Part shown: positions 1 to 5,689 of the stretch, piece after piece
Numbering within the stretch: position 1 is the first letter of the stretch
Layout of the letters: each line of letters opens with the position of its first letter
DNA from: Ilumatobacteraceae bacterium
GTDB taxonomy: Bacteria > Actinomycetota > Acidimicrobiia > Acidimicrobiales > Ilumatobacteraceae
Direction of reading: 5' to 3'
NCBI GenBank assembly: GCA_023254985.1
Contig: JALRJT010000151.1
Coordinates: forward strand, 1-7,983
DNA: 7,983 bases
Notes under the pieces: generated by a model
The model's input: the letters and a program-made list of their open reading frames with translations, nothing else
Told to the model about the DNA's origin: nothing
Database searches by the model: none
Program-made: the position numbers and the translations under genes

Positions 1-846
1 GGTAACGGCATCGACCCGTCGTGGTATGCCGGAACCAAGCTCGAAAAGTGGGGCGACAAGGAGTGGCTCGAGTTCGGTATCCAGGGTCGCAAGTGGACGT
101 TGTCGCAGTTCCTCCACGGCGAGCAGGGTGCACTCATCTGCACTGCAAAGATCACCGAGACGGTGCCCTGGTACGACGCGAAGTTGTACGCAAGCACCCA
201 GGTTGTCGACGAAGCTCGTCACGTGGAAGTGTTCGCTCGTTACCTCGACGAAAAGCTCGGCGGCGGCTACCAGGTAAACACTCACCTCGGGATGTTGCTC
301 GACGACATCGTGAACGACTCGCGCTGGGACCTCACTTACCTCGGCATGCAGATCATGGTCGAGGGCCTCGCCCTCGCCGCGTTTGGCTACCTCCACCAGC
401 TCACCACCGAGCCACTCCTCAAGCACCTGTTGCGTTATGTGATGAGCGACGAGGCGCGTCATGTGGCCTTCGGTGTTCTCAGCTTGAAAGAGGTCTACGA
501 CGGCATGAGTGATGCCGAGATGAAAGAGCGCCAAGAGTTCGCCTATGAGGCGAGCATCCGCATGCGCGATCGTTTCCTCCAGCAAGAGGTCTGGCACCAC
601 ATGGGCGTCGATCCCAAGACGGTCATCCCGCTCATGATCAACGACCCAGGACGTAAGTTCTTCCAGCAACTGCTGTTCTCCAAGATCGTGCCGAACTGTA
701 AGAAGCTTGGCTTGCTCGAGCGCAACGATGCATGGCTGCGTCACCGCTTCGAGGAGATGGGCGTCATTCAGTTCGAGGACCTAGAGAACACCGGCGAGGA
801 ATACCTCAAGTTCGAAATCGGCTCAGAGGCCCAAGCAGCCAACTAG
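1..846 (+). CDS. Ferritin-like di-iron protein (5' end missing)
   Basis: The frame is open from the first base, so this is the last 281 residues of a longer protein. The TTG at 100 is only an internal in-frame codon. Ligands of a carboxylate-bridged di-iron four-helix bundle are visible (fragment numbering): E41 in HGEQGAL, E71xxH74 in DEARHVEVF, E121 in MVEGLAL and E151xxH154 in DEARHVAFG. The spacing is Glu-30-ExxH-47-Glu-30-ExxH, and the duplicated DEARHV motif is typical of the ferritin/ribonucleotide-reductase-R2-like superfamily. The protein is soluble with no membrane segment. Such folds activate O2 for oxidation or N-oxygenation, or store iron; an AurF-type oxygenase is one possibility, but the substrate cannot be told from sequence. 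It ends in TAG 46 bases before dapA on the same strand. I am sure of the fold class and unsure of the function. Confidence 0.85.
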   Translation, partial: GNGIDPSWYAGTKLEKWGDKEWLEFGIQGRKWTLSQFLHGEQGALICTAKITETVPWYDAKLYASTQVVDEARHVEVFARYLDEKLGGGYQVNTHLGMLLDDIVNDSRWDLTYLGMQIMVEGLALAAFGYLHQLTTEPLLKHLLRYVMSDEARHVAFGVLSLKEVYDGMSDAEMKERQEFAYEASIRMRDRFLQQEVWHHMGVDPKTVIPLMINDPGRKFFQQLLFSKIVPNCKKLGLLERNDAWLRHRFEEMGVIQFEDLENTGEEYLKFEIGSEAQAAN

Positions 847-878
847 GTCCGCACTTCGGCGGTCACACGGTCGCTGAG

Positions 879-892
879 TAGTCTGAGGAGTC
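879..892 (+). promoter_or_regulatory. Possible -10 and close-set ribosome binding site of dapA
   Basis: TAGTCT (879-884) fits the actinobacterial TANNNT -10 pattern and would start transcription within a few bases of the dapA ATG at 893. GAGGAG (885-890) is a good Shine-Dalgarno sequence but lies only two bases from the ATG, closer than the usual 5-9. There is no convincing -35. Either reading keeps the ATG at 893, because the conserved DapA N-terminus begins there. Confidence 0.3.
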
Positions 893-1792
893 ATGGCACG
901 CTTCGGTCGGGTCGTCACCGCGATGGTGACGCCATTTCATCCTGATGGCTCGCTCAATCTCGATGGCGCGCGCCGTCTTGCCAAGTGGCTGCAGGACAAC
1001 GGCAATGATGGTCTCGTCATCGCCGGCACGACGGGTGAGTCTCCGGTGCTCACCGACGATGAACGTCTGTCACTCCTCGAAGCAGTCATCGGTGCGGTCA
1101 CGATTCCCGTCATCGCGGGCACGGGCACGAACGACACCGCACATTCGATTCACCTGACGAAGGAAGCCACCGCGCTAGGCGCGGCCGGCATCCTTGCCGT
1201 CACGCCGTATTACAACCGTCCGTCGCAAGTCGGCATCGAGGCGCACATGCGCGCCATCGCCGGCGCGACGTCGTTGCCTGTCGTCGTCTATGACATCCCC
1301 GTGCGCACGGGTCGCAAGATCTCGACTGCGGTCTTGCTCCGCCTGGCGCGCGAGGTTTCCAACGTCGTTGCGTTGAAAGACGCTGCTGGAAGTCCTGCGG
1401 AATCAGCCGTGCTGATGTCGCAGGCACCGGCACACTTCGAGCTGTACAGCGGTGACGACAACATGACGCTGCCGTTCCTGTCGATCGGCGGCTGCGGCGT
1501 GATCGGTGTGGCTACGCACTGGAGCGCGACCGACCATCAAGAGATGTTCGACTGCTGGGAACGAGGCGACGTCGTCGGTGCGCGAAGCGTGAACGCTCGA
1601 CTGCTCGAGAGCTTCGCCTACGAGACCGGTGACGACAACCCGAATCCGCTGCCGAGCAAGGTGATGATGAATCTGCTCGGTCTCGATGTCGGCGAGGCTC
1701 GCTTGCCGATGGGTCCGCCACCCGCGGGCCTCGCGGAGCGCGCGCAGAAGGTGCTCGACAACCTGCGCGCGGCACGTTCGGCAACTCGCTGA
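893..1792 (+). CDS. dapA: 4-hydroxy-tetrahydrodipicolinate synthase
   Basis: DapA condenses pyruvate with aspartate semialdehyde, the first committed step of diaminopimelate and lysine synthesis, in the cytoplasm. The 299 residues match the usual length of about 290-300. The N-terminus (FGRVVTAMVTPF) is family-typical, which supports the ATG at 893. Expected residues fall at nearly the E. coli numbers: T46-T47 in AGTTGES, Y107 in TPYYNRP, Y133 and R138 in YDIPVRT, and the Schiff-base lysine K162 in VVALKDAAG. SGDDNMTLPFLSIGG follows, as in other TIM-barrel members. The TGA stop shares its last base with the ATG of rnj (TGATG), so the two genes are probably translationally coupled. The full catalytic set makes DapA much more likely than another aldolase of the NAL/DHDPS superfamily. 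Confidence 0.96.
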   Translation: MARFGRVVTAMVTPFHPDGSLNLDGARRLAKWLQDNGNDGLVIAGTTGESPVLTDDERLSLLEAVIGAVTIPVIAGTGTNDTAHSIHLTKEATALGAAGILAVTPYYNRPSQVGIEAHMRAIAGATSLPVVVYDIPVRTGRKISTAVLLRLAREVSNVVALKDAAGSPAESAVLMSQAPAHFELYSGDDNMTLPFLSIGGCGVIGVATHWSATDHQEMFDCWERGDVVGARSVNARLLESFAYETGDDNPNPLPSKVMMNLLGLDVGEARLPMGPPPAGLAERAQKVLDNLRAARSATR

Positions 1793-3453
1793 TGGCCAAA
1801 GACGTCCGCATCATCTTCCTCGGTGGTCTCGGCGAGATCGGTCGCAACTGCATGGTCGTCGAACACGACGATCGGTTGTTGCTCATCGATTGCGGTCTCA
1901 TGTTTCCCGATCCCGACATGCACGGGATCGACCTCGTGTTGCCCGACTTCACGTGGTTGCGCGACAACGCGCACCGCATCGAGGCGTGCGTGGCCACACA
2001 CGGTCACGAGGATCACGTCGGCGGGCTGCAGTTCCTGTTGCGCGAGTTGTCGTTTCCGATCTACGGCTCGCAAGTCACCCTCGGTCTCGCGCGGCACCGC
2101 ATCGAGGAAGCGGGTCTGCTCGGCAACACCGAACTGATTCCCGTCGTCGACAACGAGCGTCGTTCGATTGGACCGTTCGATGTCGAGTTCATCCCGGTCA
2201 CGCACTCGGTCCCACACGCGCACGCGATTGCACTGCACACGCCACAAGGCGTCATCGTGCATTCGGGGGACTTCAAGATCGACCTCACGCCAGTTGACGA
2301 CCGCCGAACCGATCTCGCACGACTCGGCGCGCTCGCAGCGGGGGACGGAATCCGCTTGCTGATGCTCGATTCGACGAATGCCGAGGAGCGCGGTTCAGCG
2401 CCGTCGGAGCGCAGCGTCGGCGTGGTGCTGCGTCAATTGTTCGATGAGCACCGTCATCAGCGCATCATCACTGCGAGTTTCGCAAGCCACATCCATCGCG
2501 TGCAGCAGATCGCCGAGGCCGCGGTGGATGCCGGCAGGGTAGTGGCCACGCTCGGACGGTCGATGGTCAACAACGTGCGCATGGCTCGCGAGCTCGGATT
2601 GATCCGGATGCCCGACAAGTGTTTCGTCGATATTGAAGACATCGACGACTATCCACCCGAGAAGGTGTGTGTCATCTCGACGGGTTCACAGGGCGAGCCA
2701 ATGGCGGCGCTGTCGTTGCTTGCGCGCGGGGACTCCAAGTTCGTCAAGGTCGGACCGCAGGACACGGTGATCTTTTCGAGCCACGCGATCCCGGGCAATG
2801 AGTCCAATGTCAATCGCGTGATCGATGGACTCTTGCGAGCCGGCGCCAACGTCGTGCACTCGGGAATCGCCGATGTGCATGCCACCGGGCACGCCCAGGC
2901 CGAAGACTTGAAGATGTACTTGTCGATCACTGAACCGGAGTGGTTCGTGCCGATCCACGGCGAGTACCACCACATGGTGGCCAATTCTCGTCACGCCCAG
3001 ACGATGGGGGTGCCCGAGTCGCGTGTGGTGTTGTGTGAGGACGGCGACGTCATCACCATCACCGATGACGGGATCGAGCGCACCGACCGCGTACCAGCAG
3101 GCATGTTGTACGTGGATGGCATCGTCGGCGACGTCGGTCAGGGCGTCTTGCGCGATAGGAAAGTTCTTGCTGAAGAAGGCGTCGTAGTCGTCGTCGTGAC
3201 GGTTGACGTTGGCGCGGCAGAGGTGCTCGTTGGCCCCGAGATCATCACCCGAGGATGGGTCTACGCGCCCGAGGCCGAAGACCTGATCGGGGAGGCGTGC
3301 GACGCGGTGTCGACCGCCGTTGAACGGGCACTTGAAAATGGCACGCGAGACGTCGATGCACTCGAAAAGGAAGTTCGTCGCGCGGCAGGCAAGTTCGTCT
3401 CAGAGCGCACGAAGCGACGCCCGATGATCGTGCCGGTGGTCATGGAGGCCTGA
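1792..3453 (+). CDS. rnj: Ribonuclease J
   Basis: RNase J is a zinc-dependent 5'-3' exonuclease and endonuclease acting in mRNA decay and rRNA maturation. The 553 residues match B. subtilis and mycobacterial enzymes (about 555). The order is metallo-beta-lactamase half, beta-CASP insert, second lactamase part and C-terminal domain. Metal ligands are visible as H70-G-H72-E-D74-H75, H138 (THSVPHAH) and D160 (HSGDFKID). The beta-CASP region carries LDSTNAEERG and TASFASHIHRVQQ, followed by SSHAIPGNE, HATGHAQ and PIHGEYHH. In the segment after H138, SVPH replaces the more usual SIPD, with no ligand lost. The start ATG overlaps the dapA stop and I see no Shine-Dalgarno of its own, which fits coupling. 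The C-terminal KRRPMIVPVVMEA is a typical RNase J ending. The gene stops only 10 bases from the convergent repressor gene. Confidence 0.95.
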   Translation: MAKDVRIIFLGGLGEIGRNCMVVEHDDRLLLIDCGLMFPDPDMHGIDLVLPDFTWLRDNAHRIEACVATHGHEDHVGGLQFLLRELSFPIYGSQVTLGLARHRIEEAGLLGNTELIPVVDNERRSIGPFDVEFIPVTHSVPHAHAIALHTPQGVIVHSGDFKIDLTPVDDRRTDLARLGALAAGDGIRLLMLDSTNAEERGSAPSERSVGVVLRQLFDEHRHQRIITASFASHIHRVQQIAEAAVDAGRVVATLGRSMVNNVRMARELGLIRMPDKCFVDIEDIDDYPPEKVCVISTGSQGEPMAALSLLARGDSKFVKVGPQDTVIFSSHAIPGNESNVNRVIDGLLRAGANVVHSGIADVHATGHAQAEDLKMYLSITEPEWFVPIHGEYHHMVANSRHAQTMGVPESRVVLCEDGDVITITDDGIERTDRVPAGMLYVDGIVGDVGQGVLRDRKVLAEEGVVVVVVTVDVGAAEVLVGPEIITRGWVYAPEAEDLIGEACDAVSTAVERALENGTRDVDALEKEVRRAAGKFVSERTKRRPMIVPVVMEA

Positions 3454-3463
3454 GGCCCGAGCA

Positions 3464-3733
3464 CTACGACAGCTTGAGGAAGAGCTTCTCTACTTCTTCT
3501 ACCGAGTATCCGGCTTTGGCTGACTTGCGGGGATTCTCCATGCACGAGGACAGGCCTGACGCGAGCAGCTTGAAACCCACTTGGTCGAGTGCCTTCGACG
3601 CTGCAGCCAATTGGGTGACGATGTCGCGGCAGTCGCGATCCTCATTGAGCATCGCTTGGAGTCCGCGGATCTGGCCTTCGATGCGACGGAGGCGGGTGTG
3701 GAGTTCGCCCTTGACGTCAGCCGAGAGTTCCAT
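3464..3733 (-). CDS. CsoR/CstR-family repressor, probably persulfide-sensing
   Basis: An 89-residue all-helical DNA-binding protein of the CsoR/RcnR (DUF156) family. The core LHTRLRRIEGQIRGLQAML and VTQLAAASKALDQVGFKLL are diagnostic. The ATG at 3733 was chosen because the family homology begins there; the same frame stays open to 3874 without resembling the family. Copper-sensing CsoR uses Cys, His, Cys (C36, H61, C65 in M. tuberculosis). Here the cysteines are kept (C35 in DRDCRD, C64 in LSSCMEN), but the His position, four before the second Cys, is G60. Loss of that His while keeping both Cys is the pattern of CstR, which senses persulfide by Cys-Cys cross-linking. The divergent persulfide dioxygenase supports this. 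The gene starts two bases after the stop of the small Cys-rich gene, so the two form an operon. The sulfur role is an inference; copper or another soft metal is the alternative. Confidence 0.9.
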   Translation of the reverse strand: MELSADVKGELHTRLRRIEGQIRGLQAMLNEDRDCRDIVTQLAAASKALDQVGFKLLASGLSSCMENPRKSAKAGYSVEEVEKLFLKLS

Positions 3734-3735
3734 AC

Positions 3736-3900
3736 CTATTTCTTCAGCCAGGAGAACATCGACTTCTTCTCGCCGCTCGGGGCGGACGCACACTGGCACC
3801 GCTCGGCCTGCGGAATGTGTCCGAGGACTTGTTCGACGTGGGCTCCGCAACCGGCCCACGTGGGTCGCTTGCAACGGTTACATTCAACTTGTCTGCACAT
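3736..3900 (-). CDS. Small Cys-rich, probably zinc-binding protein (54 residues)
   Basis: Starts at ATG 3900 and stops at TAG 3738-3736, two bases before the ATG of the repressor gene, so the pair is co-transcribed. The sequence begins MCRQVECNRC and has six Cys (2, 7, 10, 18, 35, 37) and two His (21, 28), with the pattern CxxC-x7-CGxHV...RCQC, followed by a Lys-rich tail ending FSWLKK. This resembles small uncharacterised proteins with a CxxCxxxTWxGCGxHV core that I have seen only as hypotheticals, and I know no name or function. Zinc or other thiophilic metal binding is the obvious reading; a persulfide-carrying role is speculation based on the neighbours. A TTG at 3936 would extend it by 12 residues, but it would overlap the divergent gene and hold the -35 box, so I prefer ATG 3900. 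Confidence 0.72.
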   Translation of the reverse strand: MCRQVECNRCKRPTWAGCGAHVEQVLGHIPQAERCQCASAPSGEKKSMFSWLKK

Positions 3901-3924
3901 ACCCCCTAGGGTATCATGGAGACA
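3889..3924 (+). promoter_or_regulatory. Promoter of the persulfide dioxygenase-rhodanese gene, leaderless
   Basis: -35 TTGTCT (3889-3894), a 17-base spacer, then -10 TATCAT (3912-3917), matching the sigma70/SigA consensus at 4 and 5 of 6 positions. The expected start point, about 7 bases past the -10, falls on the A of the ATG at 3924, so the mRNA would have no leader. The -35 lies inside the divergent small gene, and the operator palindrome covers the spacer end and part of the -10. Confidence 0.6.
3899..3914. promoter_or_regulatory. Palindromic operator of CsoR/CstR type
   Basis: ATACCCCCTAGGGTAT is an inverted repeat, ATACCC-CCTA-GGGTAT. CsoR-family repressors are known to bind C/G-run palindromes flanked by TA of this kind. 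It lies between the two divergent start codons (3900 on minus, 3924 on plus) and overlaps the -10 element of both predicted promoters, so one bound tetramer would block both directions. Binding by the adjacent repressor is inferred from position and motif. Confidence 0.72.
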
Positions 3925-3936
3925 TGACCTCGTCAA
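3900..3936 (-). promoter_or_regulatory. Divergent promoter of the small Cys-rich gene and repressor, leaderless
   Basis: Read on the minus strand: -35 TTGACG (3936-3931, 5 of 6), a 17-base spacer, then -10 TACCCT (3913-3908), which keeps T1, A2 and T6, the TANNNT form common in actinobacteria. The predicted start is 3901-3900, at the A of the ATG, so this transcript would also lack a leader. The -35 lies within codons 3-5 of the divergent gene. Confidence 0.5.
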
Positions 3937-5636
3937 ACCTGATCTTCAAGCAGTACTACCTCGGGTGTCTTTCCCAGGCGAGCTATCTCATCGGGGATCG
4001 CTCGACGGGCAGGGCGGTGGTGGTCGATCCGTTGCGCGACATCGAGCAGTACCTTGCAGATGCTCGTGAGATGGGCTTGACGATCGAGGCGGTGTTCGAG
4101 ACGCACTTTCATGCGGACTTCCTCTCGGGCCATCTCGAGCTTGCGAAGGCAACTGGTGCGCAGATCGTCTACGGCGCCGCAGCAGCAGATCGCGTTGGCT
4201 TCCCGATTCGGGCGATGCATGACGGCGAACATCTCTCCCTCGGGGGAGTCGACCTCGAAGTGCTGTCTACTCCCGGACACACGCCCGAGTCGATCTGCAT
4301 CGTCGTTCGAGAAGATGTACCAAACGGTGTGCCATATGGCGTGTTGACCGGCGACACCTTGTTCATCGGTGACGTGGGGCGTCCCGATCTGTTGTCCAGT
4401 GTCGGCGTCACGGCGAACGATCTCGGTCGTCAGTTGTACACCTCGCTGCACGACAAGTTGATGGTGTTGCCCGATGCGACCAAGGTTTACCCGGCGCACG
4501 GCGCAGGTTCTGCCTGTGGCAAGAACCTCTCGACCGAGACGGTGTCCACGATCGGCGAGCAGCGACGCACGAACTATGCACTCGCGCCGATGTCGGTGGA
4601 GGCCTTCGTTGAGGCCGTCACGCAGGGTCAAAGCGCAGCGCCGATGTATTTCATGTTCGCGGCCAACCGCAACAGGGAGGCACACGACTTGTTGCCGAAC
4701 GACGTGACCGTTGCATCGCTCACGATGGAAGAGCTTCTCGCGCGGATGGACGATGGTGCGGTGGTCATCGACACGCGCGAGGGAGCGGACTTTGCACTTG
4801 GCCACGTGCGTGGTTCGATCAACGTCGGGCTGAGTGGTCGATTCGCTGAATACGTCGGCCAGGTCGTCAAACCCGGCACTCCGATCGTGCTCATCGGCGA
4901 TGAGGGCACGAGCCGCGAAGCGACGATCCGCCTCGCTCGAATCGGTTTCGACACCGTCGTTGGTGCACTCGAGTCTCCACTTGCGAGTTTCCTGCGCCGC
5001 CAAGACGTGATCGAGCAGTCGTCGAGACTGACGTTCGATTCATTCGCGGAGCGGATCGCCTCCGTGCGGGAAGTCGTGACCGTCGACGTGCGCAATCCTG
5101 GTGAAGTCGAACTCGGCACGGTGCCGGGCTCACGCAACATTCCGATCGCCCAGTTGTTCGACCGCGTCGAAGAACTCGACCGTGGTGCACCGATCGTCGT
5201 GTTCTGTGCTGGTGGCTATCGCTCGATGATCGCAGCCAGCCTGCTGCGCTCGAAGGGATTCACTGACGTCTCCGATGTGATCGGTGGCTACGGCGCGTGG
5301 GCCGACAAGAACTTGCCCACGACGCTCCCGGCGATCTCAGTCGATGATCTGGCGGCGAAGCGTGATTCGTTCGTCGTCGTCGACGTGCGCGAGGATGATG
5401 AATGGGAGCAGGGCCATCTCGAAGGGTCGCTGCACATTCCGATGGCGAACTTGCCGGCAAGGCGAGGTGAGATTCCGACGGCTGGTCGCATCGCATGTTT
5501 GTGTCGCAGCGGCAATCGTTCGGCGAAGGTGACGGCGTGGTTGCTCGCCAACGGTTTCGATGCATGCAACGTGACCGGCGGAACGCTCGCCTGGGACGAG
5601 CGAGGGTTTCCCTTCGTCATCGGCGCGCAGGCCTAG
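3924..5636 (+). CDS. Persulfide dioxygenase fused to three rhodanese domains (CstB-like)
   Basis: A 570-residue cytoplasmic multidomain enzyme. Residues 1-245 are a metallo-beta-lactamase fold of the persulfide dioxygenase (ETHE1/CstB) type: H61-F-H63-A-D65 in ETHFHADFLSGH, H118 in TPGHTPES, D143 in LTGDTLF and H191 in PAHGAGSACG. The ETHE1 iron ligands His, His and Asp correspond to H61, H118 and D143. C197 lies just after the active-site loop, as in CstB. Rhodanese 1 (about 264-350) has no catalytic Cys (loop DEGTSRE, D326 onward) and is structural. Rhodanese 2 (about 372-463) has CAGGYRS with C428; rhodanese 3 (about 473-567) has CRSGNRS with C527. The family oxidises persulfide sulfur to sulfite and transfers sulfane sulfur to make thiosulfate. 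Staphylococcal CstB (about 444 residues) has one dead and one active rhodanese, so this protein carries one more. The ATG at 3924 is set by the conserved N-terminus (IFKQYYLGCLSQASYLI) and the promoter; the frame is also open upstream across the divergent genes. Confidence 0.93.
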   Translation: MTSSNLIFKQYYLGCLSQASYLIGDRSTGRAVVVDPLRDIEQYLADAREMGLTIEAVFETHFHADFLSGHLELAKATGAQIVYGAAAADRVGFPIRAMHDGEHLSLGGVDLEVLSTPGHTPESICIVVREDVPNGVPYGVLTGDTLFIGDVGRPDLLSSVGVTANDLGRQLYTSLHDKLMVLPDATKVYPAHGAGSACGKNLSTETVSTIGEQRRTNYALAPMSVEAFVEAVTQGQSAAPMYFMFAANRNREAHDLLPNDVTVASLTMEELLARMDDGAVVIDTREGADFALGHVRGSINVGLSGRFAEYVGQVVKPGTPIVLIGDEGTSREATIRLARIGFDTVVGALESPLASFLRRQDVIEQSSRLTFDSFAERIASVREVVTVDVRNPGEVELGTVPGSRNIPIAQLFDRVEELDRGAPIVVFCAGGYRSMIAASLLRSKGFTDVSDVIGGYGAWADKNLPTTLPAISVDDLAAKRDSFVVVDVREDDEWEQGHLEGSLHIPMANLPARRGEIPTAGRIACLCRSGNRSAKVTAWLLANGFDACNVTGGTLAWDERGFPFVIGAQA

Positions 5637-5675
5637 CCCCATACGGGGTATTCCCGATTCGGGGGTGACCCCGGG
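5637..5675. promoter_or_regulatory. GC-rich hairpins between the fusion gene and ftsK
   Basis: Just after the fusion-gene stop lies CCCC-ATAC-GGGG (5637-5648). Next comes a perfect 5-bp stem, CGGGG-GTGA-CCCCG (5660-5673), whose GTGA loop is a GNRA tetraloop in RNA; two G-U pairs could extend it to 5658-5675. No T-run follows, so it is not a classical intrinsic terminator. The first part, read on the minus strand as ATACCCC-GTAT-GGGG, resembles the CsoR/CstR operator at 3899-3914. Terminator, attenuator and second weak operator all remain possible. Confidence 0.35.
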
Positions 5676-5677
5676 AG

Positions 5678-5683
5678 TACCGT
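5678..5683 (+). promoter_or_regulatory. Possible -10 of ftsK
   Basis: TACCGT fits TANNNT and ends six bases before the ATG at 5690, the spacing seen at the 3912-3917 promoter; this would give a leaderless ftsK mRNA. There is no recognisable -35. A GGGAG at 5673-5677 is 12 bases from the ATG and could be a distant Shine-Dalgarno, so a leadered transcript from upstream is equally possible. Confidence 0.25.
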
Positions 5684-5689
5684 TGGTTC

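Noticed and set aside
849..862. Short stem CCGC-ACTTCG-GCGG after the ferritin-like gene
   Set aside because: Only four pairs, no T-run, and immediately ahead of a co-oriented gene; too weak to call a terminator.
1618..2262. Long open frames on the minus strand opposite dapA and rnj
   Set aside because: Shadow frames typical of high-GC coding DNA, with low-complexity Arg/Ser-rich translations and no homology; both strands' conserved proteins are DapA and RNase J.
3855..3864. Perfect palindrome CCCACGTGGG
   Set aside because: It lies in the coding sequence of the small gene, over the conserved Thr-Trp codons, and away from both promoters, so chance or codon constraint explains it.
3734..3874. 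47-residue N-terminal extension of the repressor
   Set aside because: The family begins at MELSADVK (3733). The extension is a different-frame reading of the small Cys-rich gene, which has its own start and a stop just before 3733.
3474..3923. In-frame upstream extension of the fusion enzyme (150 extra residues)
   Set aside because: It is antisense to the repressor and small Cys-rich genes and has no family homology. The enzyme's conserved N-terminus, promoter and ATG at 3924 set the start.
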